Shown: piece by piece, positions 23,600-33,813 of the stretch
Position numbering within the stretch: position 1 is the first letter of the stretch
Layout of the letters: each line of letters begins with the position of its first letter
Source: Takakia lepidozioides
Lineage: Eukaryota; Streptophyta; Takakiopsida; Takakiales; Takakiaceae
Direction: 5' to 3'
Assembly: GCA_030704615.1 (NCBI GenBank)
Contig: CM060734.1
Location: 56,126,042 to 56,190,041 of the forward strand
Length of the DNA: 64,000 bases
Translations under genes and position numbers: made by a program
The notes under the pieces: generated by a model
What the model was told of the DNA's origin: nothing
Database searches by the model: none
Seen by the model: only the letters and a program-made list of their open reading frames with translations

Positions 23600-25004
23600 G
23601 CACTATCAGAAGGAAGAGTGGAGGTAAGGAAAAGAATGGAAACCATGACTAGGCTTTAAATTCTGAGCCTAGAATTGGAGATGTGTTTTGAAATTGGGGT
23701 CCCGAGCACGTCTGTGTCGCCAGTTGCAGTCCCTTTCATCACCCTTGTTGAACCGTCGGTCAGCTGGAAGTCCGTCTCTTCGGATATGAGTCCGTTAAGC
23801 TACTACCTTTTAATTATCCGCATTGTCGTGAGTCTGCTGAGCCGTTGGACTGCTGGTCTGTCGGTCTCTTCTGATATCAGTCAGCTAGACTATCACGAAG
23901 TCAATTTGCTGTAGCGCAAGTTTGTTTGCGCTTGGTCTGTTGAGCCGTCATTATGATCACGTTTAAGTCTGCTAGACCTATTAATGCAATGACAGGCGGG
24001 AAGGGGCGCTAGTGATCTCGCGCCACGTCCGAACTCGGACAAAAAATGCGGTTTCCGGTTTAGCCTCTACTCTCGTATCATCCGGCCGCCTAGGGGATAC
24101 TTTGTCTTTTGGATATTAGTCTGTTAGAAATCAGTCTGTTGTTGCGCAAATTACTCTGCGTCAGTCTCTTCGTCAGTCTATTAACCTTCCGTCTGTTGGA
24201 CTGTCCGTGCAGTGGCATATGAGTCTGTTGTTGCGCAAGTTTGTTTGTAGTAGGTCTGTTCGGCCGTTTTGTTTAGGTGTAAGTCTGTTGGATGCAATAA
24301 ATGCAGTGATGGCGGTAAGGAGACCCAGTCATGTTGTGCCACATCATCAATCTCCGCACCAGACTCCGCAGTCTCTCCATCAGTTCGCTTAACCTTAGTC
24401 GTCAGTCTGTCCTTGCGGTGGCATATGAGTCTGTTGTTGAGGGTACTGGGTCTGCTCGGCTATCTTTGTCATCAAGAGTAAGTCTGCTAGACTTAATGAA
24501 TGTGGCGACGGCAGACAGACGAGAGTCCCACTCATCCCATTTGCCTCAGTCTCTTCTTCAGTCTGTTGAACCTTCCGTCTGCTGGACTGTCCGTGCATAC
24601 CGATAGCACGTGTGAGGGGTTTGCAACTATTTAATGCGATGGCGGCCAAAAAAGGGCGCCAGTGAAATGTTGCTACGTCACTCCGCGGCATGCGTCGGCA
24701 TGCAGGGTTATACCTGTTCTCCACTTACCGCTGGACTTCATTCGCACTGTTTCGTTTTAAGCCCGTCCACCTTCCATTTGTGCGAGTCCGCGTTCCTTTG
24801 TGCATGTTAGCTTTTCGAGGCGCGGAGAGTCGCGTGAGCACCGAATCGTTGCCTCCGCAACACGCCCGGTGAGCTTTCTTCTTTGTGCTTTGGTTTCTTT
24901 CCATTCTCTTTTCCGGTCTTCTCTACTTTCTTATTCTTAGTCGCTCCATATCGTAGTTTGTTTGTCGCGCAATGTCGCTGCATCTCTTGTCCGATTCTGC
25001 AGCC
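23600..25004. other. Spacer between divergent Ulp1 and zinc-finger genes, motif-rich
   Basis: Scattered copies of GTCTGTTG and AGTCTGCTG-like words occur throughout. At about 24,640-25,000 the sequence changes to a CpG-rich stretch followed by a C/T-rich leader, which looks like the promoter and 5' UTR of the gene starting at 25,005. A repeated block (ATGGCGG(T/C)... with ATGCAAT(A/G)) recurs near 23,990, 24,300 and 24,630. No gene is supportable. Confidence 0.45.
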
Positions 25005-25646
25005 ATGGAGGATGCTTGTGAAAAGGGTGGAGCGGACTAGTTGCATTTCGTGCACAAGTCCAGGCTAAAGGAGCGAAGGTACTGGTACTCACCTGAGGAG
25101 TATGATGCGAAAATAGCCGAAGCATTCTTAGACCTCCGCACAATCAAGCTTGCAGACTCCAACTAGCAGAAGGATAAGCTCCACTGTCCCTTCTGTAATG
25201 AAATTATCAAGGACAAAGTGCAACTAAACCACCATTGTGTTGACACGGGTTGCAAAAACAAGCGCCACATCCCACCTGGCTTCAAGCCGTGGCCAGTTCA
25301 AAGTTCAATGAGGGTGGTGAATGCGGCCACCGCTAGACTCCGCGGCGCAAACCCAAAGGCCCGCACTTTGGCGGAAGTGCGCGCACGGTATGGGGTGGGT
25401 TCTACTGTTTCAATGCAAGATGTGCATGACCTGACATCGCCATCGCCTGTGGCTCCCAGAAAAAAGAAACTTAGTGATGGGGCCCAGAAGAAGAGAAAAG
25501 GCTGCAAGGTCTGCTCGGGAGGCCAGGGCAAAATCTCAACAGCAGACTCGCCCCCAAGACAGTCGGGAAGTGTCACGGGCTATGCCAGGGAGACGGTCTA
25601 CGCAGTAGACGCAGACCATCAGTACACTACAACACACCCTATGTAA
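25005..25646 (+). pseudogene. Small zinc-finger protein gene of the MULE, two in-frame TAG stops
   Basis: A single frame of 213 codons from MEDACEKGGAD to the stop at 25,646 is interrupted only by TAG at 25,038-25,040 and at 25,164-25,166. The middle has a Cys/His cluster, LHCPFCNEIIKDKVQLNHHC, suggesting a CxxC...HHC metal site. The C-terminal third is basic (RKKKLSDGAQKKRKGCK). I do not recognise the family. Its place inside the MULE, the same orientation as the transposase and a promoter-like leader suggest an accessory element gene; a captured host fragment is the alternative. Both stops could come from CAG by C-to-T change. Confidence 0.55.
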
Positions 25647-25649
25647 TTT

Positions 25650-26399
25650 TGACGATTTAGTTTGACGCTGGCATTGACTGTTGTCACTTTCGACTGTTCC
25701 AACCATTTTGCAGTCAAAATTTATATTAAAATATTCGAGGTGCTAGACAACCGCGAAAATTTTGACTGTAGTGAGAGACTTTGACTACCTAAAATGAGCT
25801 GACTGAGACAACCAGTTAAGCAATGGCACGTGTAATAACAATATATAAATTATATAGCAATATATATGTGGATAATAAGAAGTAAAAATATTTAACTATT
25901 TTTTCACTGACCCAACACATTAATAATAAACTAATCGTGTGCTGGTTAAGGGTAGTGAAACATAACAACTGAAATATCTGAACGAATGATAAACAAATGC
26001 CTTGCTGTCAACTATTGGATGAACGTATGAAAGGTTAGTGAAACAAAACAAATGTTTATCTGAACGAATGATAAACAAACACCTTGCTGGCAACTATTGG
26101 ATGAACGTATCAAACATAATTTTTGTGCACTGGATGAACGTATGAATGAATGATAAAGCAAACGCCTTGCTGGCAACTACTGGATGAACGTATGAACGAA
26201 TGATAATGCACTTGGCTCGAATTTAGGGTTGCTAAGTCGCAATGTGCAGGCTGGGACTTAGTGTTTTTGGGGTCTGCATCCAAAGCATCGTGATAGCATC
26301 ATGAAAGCTAGTGAGCTGTAGTTTGGAAGTTGTGGGGCTTCTGGAGAGGAGCGGAGGAATGAATACAATCGCAAGGCGGGCTTTGTGTTTAGGGTTTAG
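25650..26399. repeat. AT-rich spacer with an 82-bp tandem repeat (25,980-26,203)
   Basis: Units beginning GAACGAATGATAAACAAA start at 25,980, 26,062 and 26,144, a strict 82-bp period, with a partial fourth from 26,194. Each contains CCTTGCTGGCAACTA and TGGATGAACGTAT. The rest of the stretch is AT-rich with no gene. Confidence 0.7.
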
Positions 26400-26503
26400 A
26401 GCTGGCATGAGCGGAAGTATAGTGGATGCACAACGAGTGTTTTTCGAAATGCCTGAACGCAATGTAGTCTCGTGGAATGCAATGATGGCAGGATTTTCTT
26501 AGC
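26390..26503 (+). pseudogene. PPR fragment (one repeat)
   Basis: A short frame reads GSIVDAQRVFFEMPERN and VVSWNAMMAGFS, a standard PLS-class repeat. It stops at 26,502 and nothing upstream continues it. It is one of several PPR scraps inside the giant MULE. Confidence 0.7.
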
Positions 26504-26565
26504 AAGGGCATGGGCCGACAGGTGCTGATTGCTCTGTGTGTCGGAGCACAAACCGCTGCCTTGGA

Positions 26566-27280
26566 GCACGGAGCAGAGCTGGCATGAGTTGTTTACAGAT
26601 CCTTCCAGATAGTGGGACAACCGCAATCGCAAGGTGTGGCTTTTTCTTAATGTATGATGTGAAGAAGTTTGTCAATCCTGCAAATGTGGGCTCTTGGCTC
26701 CTGTTAGTACCACCATTTGGTATTCTTCCTCATGTTTACATGGTTCTTGGGAGAGTCAGCTTGGTCTTAGCAGGCCTTGTTTCAATCTCTGCCCGCTCAG
26801 CTGCACCGTGGTGGTTCTCACGGACCAATCCGACATTACCTAGCAGCACACACAAGAGATCCTCTTGGGTTCATGGTCAGACATGTTTTGCCCTCTCCTC
26901 AGACTCGGCCTTGAATTTGCAGCACGGAGCAGAGCTGGCATGAGTTTTTTTGAAGATTCTTCACGATGGTGCGACAACCGCAATCGCAAGGTGTGGCTTT
27001 TTCTTAATGTACGATGTGAAGGAGTTTCTCCATCCTACAAATGTGGGCTCTTGGCTCCTGTTAGTACCACGATTTGGATTTCTTCCTGATGTTTACAAGG
27101 TTCTTGGGAGAGTCAGCTTGGTCTTAGCATGTCGTCTTTTAATCTCTGCCGGCTCAGCTGCACCGTGGTGGTTCTCACAGACCAATCTGACAGTACCTGA
27201 CTACAGACACAAGCAGCACACACAAGAGGTTCTTTGGGTTGATGGTTGGTCAAATCCTCCATGGGTCATGACACAAGGTC
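26566..27280 (+). repeat. 356-bp tandem duplication
   Basis: Two adjacent copies begin at 26,566 and 26,922 with GCACGGAGCAGAGCTGGCAT and agree closely over about 350 bp. The period is 356, not a multiple of three, yet both copies keep the same local reading frame open (ARCGFFLMYDVKE, NVGSWLLLVP, VYKVLGRVSLVLA). The frame resembles no family I recognise and may be leader sequence of the PPR family. Confidence 0.8.
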
Positions 27281-27289
27281 AAGGTGGAC

Positions 27290-28010
27290 AATGTGGTGAG
27301 GGCACCTTCTTCTTGAACCTATTTCTGCCTGTTTTACGCCCTCATCAGACTTGGCCCTGAGATGCATATTGAATTCTGTAAGTTAGCTTGTTGGGTGGAT
27401 CTGTGGTGGTTAGAAGTGACTTTGACAAGTTACTACCGATGTGGCGGCAGGAAAGTATCCAAAAACAAATAACATAGATGAGGAGAAGCTCGTTGGTGGA
27501 TCTATGGTGGTTTTTGGAGTGATTTTGACATGTTACTGTAGTTAGGGTTAGGGCTTCAGTGTCAGCTGCTTCAGCTGCTAGCTGCACAAGGCTGAGGATG
27601 TATTCACGATTTGTACAAAGCCATGGATAGGTGAAAGAGTGCAGGGATAGATTGTGGGTCCAGATTCATCCAAGAGTCCCGGATTTCAAGCTCCAGATTA
27701 CCGATGATTCCCTGTGAAGTATAGCTACAAGAAACAGATGGTCAACTGGAAGCCGCAGCAGCGGCGGCACAATGGATAAAATCAGGCACTGCTAATCAAG
27801 GCACCTTCTTCAACACATTTCCACCTGTTTTTCCTCCTTATCAGAATCTGCCCTAAATTTCCATGTTGAATTCTGCAAGTTAGCTGGTTGAGTGAATCTA
27901 GTTTGGAGTGACTTTGACATGATACTGCCAATTTCAGAACGGGAAAGTATCGAAAAACAGGTAACAGAGATGAGGAGAAGCTGTGGAATGAATACTTTTC
28001 GAACACCAGT
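27290..28010 (+). repeat. PPR-associated leader repeat, plus-oriented copies
   Basis: Three diverged copies (about 27,290-27,490, 27,490-27,560, 27,780-28,000) of the module that also lies, inverted, at 840-1590. Shared landmarks are CACCTTCTTC, CATCAGACT(T/C)GGCCC, TTGAATTCTG(C/T)AAGTTAGC and GAGTGA(C/T)TTTGACA(T/A)G. No coding potential is visible. Confidence 0.65.
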
Positions 28011-28228
28011 CAATGATGGTATAACTGAGGCTAAAAGGTGAATGCCTGTTAGATTACAGAGAGTAGCAGACACAAGTCAGCATAGGAACTAGTGTGATAA
28101 GCTGAGTTGTGTTTTTCTTAGAACAATCTAGGCTATCATTGTCAGCTGCTAGCAGCAGGCAATGATGAATGCATGATTTGTGCATAGGCTAGGATAGCTG
28201 AAGGAGCAGGCGTAGAGTGTGGGTATAG

Positions 28229-29485
28229 ATGCATCTAAGAAGGCCAGATTTCAAGCACAAGATTACCTATGATTCCCTGTGGATCAATAGCTACAAGAAA
28301 CCTGCATGGGTATATGGTCAACTAAAGGCAGCAGCTGCAGCGGCACAGTTGATAAAATCAGGCACCTCAACCATGACCACAACTTCTGGAACTAGAGGAT
28401 CAAGAGAGGGAGTCCACAATGCGTCTTCTGGCACTTCTGGGCCTGTGAAGATGCTTTGTGAGGCAGGTAGACTGAAAGAGGCTCTAGGCCTGGAAGCTGG
28501 AAGCAGGTGCACACTCACATTATCCAAAGTGGATTCACACCAAATGTTTTTCTCCTCAACACCCTTGTCAACATGTATGTTAAGTGCAGAAGCATCATGG
28601 ATGTTCACTTGGAAGTGTTCAACAGAATGCCTCAACGATATTTGATCACGTGGAATATATTGTTGGTAGATTTACCAAGGATGGGTGTGGTAGGAATGCA
28701 TTGGAGACCTATTCATGAGCAACTGCTGCGCGAAGGGTGAAGCCCAACCACATCACGTTTGTTTGTGTTTGCAATGCGTGTGCAAGGCTGGGAGCTCTGG
28801 AAAAGGTGAAAGAGTCCATGGTGACATCGTCTAAGCTGGATTTGTACCAGATGTCATTTTGAACACTGCCCTGGTGGACATATATGCCAAATGTGGGAGC
28901 ATCGAAGGTGCAAAGGGAGTGTTCAAAAACATGGCTAAACGAAATGTGGTGTTGTGGAGTGCGATGCTTGCAGGGTATGCACAACAAAGGACGTGGGATG
29001 GAGGCTTTGGAGACATATGAGCAAATGATGTGCGAAGGAGTGAAGCCCGACCACATCACGTTTGTGTGCATTTGCAGTGCGTGTGCAAGCCTTGCAACCC
29101 TGGAAAAGGGCAAAGAGGTGCATGGCGACATCGTCAAAGCTGGAATTGTACCACATGTGATCCTCAACACTGCGAGAACACTGCCCTGGTGGACATGTAT
29201 GCAAAATGTGGGAGTATCAAGGATGCAAAGGGAGTGTTCGATAGTATGTCTGAACAAGATGTGGTGTCGTGGAACGCGATGATTGCAGGGTATGCACAAC
29301 AGGGGCGCGGGCTGGAGGCTTTGGAGACGTATGAGCAAATGATGTGCGAAGGGGTGAAGCCCGACCACATCACGTTTGTGTGCGTTTACAATGCGTGTGC
29401 AAGCCTGGCAGCCCTGGAAAAGGGCAAAGAGGTGCATGGTGACATGTTGAATTCTGCAAATACTAGGCAAAGAGATGCACGTTGA
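28229..29485 (+). pseudogene. PPR protein remnant, N-terminal leader plus several repeats
   Basis: It begins with the family leader (YKKPAWVYGQLKAAAAAAQL) and KMLCEAGRLKEAL. PLS repeats in alternating frames follow: HIIQSGFTPNVFLLNTLVN, then EALETYEQMMCEGVKPDHIT, GKEVHGDIVKAG, and a cleaner stretch at about 29,165-29,450 (YAKCGSIKDAKGVFD, EQDVVSWNAMIAGYAQQ). The unit of about 310 bp is itself duplicated (28,995-29,150 against 29,305-29,450). Several frameshifts and an early stop mean it is not a working gene. It lies between two MULE genes and was probably acquired. Confidence 0.75.
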
Positions 29486-29768
29486 ATTCTTTTGAGACAA
29501 ATTATGTTCATTTATTCTTCTATTGGATTGTTGGTTGCAGTCTTTGTTGCCATCTGTCAAGATCTTCATAATTGGGATTCTGTTCTTCTCTGTACATCAA
29601 CATTTAACATTGAGACTGGAACAGAAAGCTCATTGTTCTGCTACTATGCGCTCATACCGGTTTGGCATGGCCACTCCTTTGTAGAGCTCTAAAGAAAGCT
29701 GGACTTTTTATTTGTAAGCATGTTATTCAGACTAGTACGCTAATAAAGAAATCTTGGAAGACAATTAG
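29486..29768. other. Downstream flank of the PPR remnant
   Basis: Ordinary sequence with an AATAAAG-like stretch near 29,741 that could be a polyadenylation signal. No gene is visible. One boundary of the PPR-derived insert probably lies here, next to the stop codon of the minus-strand gene at 29,769. Confidence 0.35.
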
Positions 29769-31378
29769 TTAGGAGTAGATTCCGTAGGTCACACGATGTG
29801 CCATGGGCATATGTCTGAGTTTCTGAGGCCGTGGGTCATCCATGAGGATTAATTGGACAAGCAGTGGCGGGGCATTTTGGACCTTCGTGGTTGCCAGGGC
29901 AACAGAATGTGCGCTTTCGAGAACTTCATTCGCTTCTGCCATAGTAAATTCCATGGAATAATGAAAAGGAACAAATGGCCACCGGCCGTCCGTGACAATG
30001 CGATGGAGCTCATTATACCAAACCACATTGGCATTGACTTCCCCAACCCTCAGTCGGTCAAGTGTCAAGTCTACAGCTTCGGGATCAATGAGCGGCAATG
30101 GCGAGCGCCAAACTCCAAAAAGTCCCGTGGTGGTCGTGACAATGGGAGATTGCTGGCTTGGAGTCCGTTGGACAACACTGTGGTGGATGGGCGTCTTCTG
30201 GGTGGCAGTCTGCTGGCTGGGAGTCTCCTGAATAGCAGTATAGTGCCTCGGAGTCTCCGGAATAGCAGTCTGCTGGCTAGGAGTCCGCAAAACAGGTGGA
30301 TGGGAGTATGTTGGACGAGAGTTTGCTAGATGGGAGTGTGCTGGACAAGACTGTTCTGACAGTGAGTCTGCTGGCCAAGACTGTGCTGGATGGGAGTCTG
30401 CTGGGAAAGAGTCTGGTGGGCAAGAGTCTGCTGGATGCCAGATTGGGTGGACCCTGTGTCCATCGAGTCTGCAGTCAGTATGGTGTTGACCGGAGAATTG
30501 GCGCGTGCTTTGTCTGTAGAGCCCAGTGCTGCTATGGCGTCTGCTGAGCCAGGATACTTGAACAATATGTACTCCCGTACCCGTTCCACTTCCCGGCGCA
30601 CCGCATTCACTGCTAAAGGAGGGTCGGAGCTCACCGTCCGCCAAACATACATGGCCTCCCGAATACTGGCTCGTTTATTCTGGTATAGGACAGAAAACCC
30701 AAAAACTCAGCATCAGACTCACGACAACAGACTCACCAACATTGTGGCACAGAACAAATGAACCAGCGGACTCCAGCAGACTCAACGGCAAGAGACACAT
30801 GCGCACGTACAGTAGACTGAACCAGCAGACTCTATGACAACAAACACCTGCGCACCTACAGTGGACTGCAAGAGGGGACTGTAACACTGGACTCAGGAAG
30901 CAAGACGAGCAAACTCATGGGACTGACCAGCAAGTCCACAAGCAGATTGATGCAGCAGACCGAGTAGGTAGACTACCAACTGTGGGGACAGACTGGGCAT
31001 TACCTCTTCCTCCTCGTCGACACAGACGTCCTCCTCATCTTCAAGGGAGCTCAACCAATTTTCCTCCGCTGCTCGGATGGTTCTGCTGAGCTGTCCGGAC
31101 TGGGCGAAACTGTAGAAAGAACGGAAGAACTCTGGATCGTCCACTGGTGGGCACACCGATGGGAGAAGCCCAAAAGGTATCAGGCGCAATGTGCCAGGAC
31201 AGACTCCACTGCTAGTCTCTTTCGACTGGACTTCGTCCACATGGACCCTCGACTGGTCAGGCAAGACAATGTCAACGGGAGATGAAACCCCTCCTAGACC
31301 TGCGAATTCATCATTCCGGATGATGTCTACAGACGGCTCAACAGACTGACTCTCATTTGAACTACCACTACAATACAA
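29769..31378 (-). pseudogene. Acidic MULE-encoded protein of unknown function, multi-exon
   Basis: Exon A runs 31,378 to about 31,007, ends in an acidic run (DEEDVCVDEEEE) and is followed by a GT donor. Exon B starts at 30,679 after a CAG acceptor (KRASIREAMYVWRTVSSDPP) and continues until the 15-bp repeats. Exon C, about 30,112-29,769, has WYNELHRIVTDGRWPFVPFH and ends HRVTYGIYS-stop. Exons A and C are open and compositionally protein-like. I recognise no domain. It lies upstream of, and on the same strand as, the Ulp1 gene and could once have been its 5' part before the PPR segment arrived, or a separate accessory gene. The intron A-B carries AGTCTGCTGG words. Marked as pseudogene because the surrounding element is decayed; the exons seen have no stops. 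Confidence 0.5.
30170..30440. repeat. 15-bp degenerate tandem repeat with GAGTCTGCTGG core
   Basis: From about 30,170 to 30,440 the plus strand repeats every 15 bases, e.g. GGGAGTCTGCTGGGA. Strongest cores are at 30,365, 30,395 and 30,425, exactly 30 apart. Because 15 is a multiple of three, the minus strand stays open across it with a five-residue Gln/Thr/Pro/Ser-rich repeat. Whether it is translated or intronic cannot be settled here. Confidence 0.75.
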
Positions 31379-32220
31379 GCTGGGTTTTTCGACTCTGGAT
31401 TTGACTCATTTTCGAGTTGTTTGCGACATTTTTACTCCAAGCCTCCATAGTCGAACATGTGTGACAAAGGTCAAGTCGTTTCAGTCAAGCAGTCAAATCC
31501 AGATGCCAGGTTCTGATAGTGAAATGTGATAGTAAAACCTAGGGGGTGACGTGTAGGCATCACAGTACGACGTGGATGCATGATGTGTAGTAAAGTGGTT
31601 TAACTGAAGTGGAACATATTGACTATATTCCTATATTCCATGATGTTTAGTATGCGGTTTGACTGTAAATCAGTGATAGTGAGTTTGCTTAACTTTGTAT
31701 AGTGTATATTCTACTGTGAATCAGAAAAAAAAGGACACATTTTAGTAAATATGTTTCACGGGATGTATATATATACACATAAATATAAAAATACATACAT
31801 ACATATATATAGAGAGAGAGAAATTGGGGAGGCCTTTTGTTTGATATCTGTTTTTTTAGTTTTTATTTATTACTGTTTTTTAGTTTTTTCTAATTTACTT
31901 TTTGTTTATTTATTTTATTTTATGTGAATTATGTATTTAAATTTTTTGATTCGTTGCACTGCATTGAAAATACATTACAAATACTACAAAACATAGAATA
32001 CAAATACATGGCAGGAACCAAAAACATTTGGATGGCTCAAAACTGGTTTATATCAAGAGTGTTTTATAAAACAAGTTTGGTCAGATTCTACAGATGACCA
32101 ACATGAGGGCCATGTTGCCATATCCATAGATCACTGCCCAAGTGAAGTCATTGAGTAAAGAAAATCTGCTGTGCAGCTAGGTCCAACACTATTGTGGACA
32201 TGTCAAGAGAAAATCAGAAA
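31379..32220. other. AT-rich spacer with short microsatellites
   Basis: Probably the 5' flank of the minus-strand gene ending at 31,378, followed by AT-rich sequence. There are (ATAC)n-like and GA-rich runs at about 31,770-31,820. No gene is supportable. Confidence 0.4.
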
Positions 32221-32815
32221 TCATTTCGAGAATGAATTCAGGAACTTGTAGTTCCAGAGAATGGTGGTGCCAGCTACCATGTCACCCAAAGTGACATCCA
32301 CTTCCAGGGCTGCCTTGACATACATATCCACCAAGGCAGTGTTTAGAGTGACATCTAGTGATACAACTCCAGCTTTGACGATGTCACCATGGACCTTTGT
32401 GCCCTTTTTAGGGATGCCAGGCTCACATTTGACGTAGATGTACACCAAGGGAATGTTCAGAATGACATCTGGTACAATTCCAGCTTTGATAATGTCACCA
32501 TGAACCTCTTTGCCCCTCCCCAGGGCTGCTAGGTTCGCATATGCATATTACAAACACAAATGAACATGACCTAGTCTGGCTTCATCCCTTCCCACATCAT
32601 TTGCTCTTAGGTTTCCAAAGCCTTAATCCCATACCCATCATAATGCACATACCTTGCAATCATGGCACTCCAAAATACCACATCTCGTTCAGCCATATTG
32701 TCGAACTCTCCCTTCGCATCAGGCTTGCTGCACCCACATTTGGCATACATGTCCACTAGGGCAGAGTTCAAAATGACAACTGGTACAATTTCCACTTTAA
32801 CGATTGGCATAAGCA
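32221..32815 (-). pseudogene. PPR fragment, minus strand
   Basis: Read on the minus strand it contains ILNSALVDMYAKCG, AERDVVFWSAMIARYVH, and then GTKVHGDIVKAG and LNTALVDMYV in a second frame. These are standard PLS repeats with frameshifts and a deletion. It is oriented opposite to the PPR remnant at 28.2-29.5 kb, so at least two PPR segments lie in the element. Confidence 0.7.
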
Positions 32816-33098
32816 AGGGAAGGACGTGCAGCAGAGCTGCTGCTCTCTTCCATTGCCAAAAAAAAAACAAAAGAAAAAAAAAAGGAGGGGCTGAGAGAGC
32901 CGCCATGGCTGTGAAGTACCAGTAGTTAACCTTGGACAAAGACATAGAGATTGATTGTTTTATGTGGTTAGGCACATTCACTCCAAATGACTCTCCTACA
33001 ACTCGTGGAGCTGGAAGAACCTCTTCTGCCACTGCTATTCTCTGCAAAGTAGGAAACCAGAGGAACTTGTTTAGACCAGTCCCAAACTGACCTTTGGG

Positions 33099-33813
33099 GT
33101 GCGGGGAAAGCACTTGTTTGGAATTATTGAAGAGTACTTTGATCGCATTGCTAATTCCTTCCTTCACCATCGATGGATGCAGTTTGGCAATTTCCGTTCA
33201 TACAGTAAATTGGTAAATGAGCTGCAAAATTTGAGGAAGTATTTGTTTCATTCAGATTCAGATGCGGGTAAGAAGAGTGTTGTGGATGAGGCGTTGCAAT
33301 GGTTTGCTGCGCTAATGGAGCGAGCAGTGTTCAACATTGTCTTGAACAGACCGGATGTGTTCAAAGTCCTCTGGTGCGGCTCCCCATTTGAATACCGCAT
33401 GCCAGCGATTCGCCATCTCGATGGAGCATGCTTGGAACGCAAATCAAAGATATTGGTCTCATTGGCAACCTCCTAGAAGGTAATGTCGGCTTCTTCTGGA
33501 CCGTTGTGAAGTTCATGGTCTTTTCTTCCACCATGCTGTCAGACTCACTTTGTCCAACTCATCTGTTTCAGGAATGTCCGATTTAGACGAGCACTTGCAG
33601 TCTGCTTTCGATTCCCTTGCCAGAGGTGCACGAGATGTTGTGCTAGCGTTACAGGGACTCCATGAGACCGTTCAGCAGACTGCTGAAGACGCCATTGCTA
33701 AGCAAATTGACCCACTGCAACAAAAAGAGCATGAACAAACTGTCCACACTCAGAATGGACGATCCATCCTTCGGCCAGCGCGGAGGATCGGCCGGCGTGG
33801 ACTGGCAGACTGA
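33099..33813 (+). pseudogene. Small two-exon gene at the right end of the MULE, unknown function
   Basis: An open stretch at 33,099-33,476 (LFGIIEEYFDRIANSFL, ALQWFAALMERAVFN) is followed by a GTAATG donor at 33,480 and a TTTCAG acceptor at 33,571. The second exon reads MSDLDEHLQSAFDSLARGAR, a predicted amphipathic helix, and runs into the right TIR before stopping at 33,813. The phase at the junction fits a second frame (KDIGLIGNLLEG) near the end of exon 1, so one frameshift is needed. I recognise no family. The position next to the TIR suggests an element gene transcribed outward. Confidence 0.45.

Noticed and set aside
28709-29569. 286-residue minus-strand frame
   Set aside because: It is the antisense shadow of the plus-strand PPR remnant, kept open by the duplicated repeat units.
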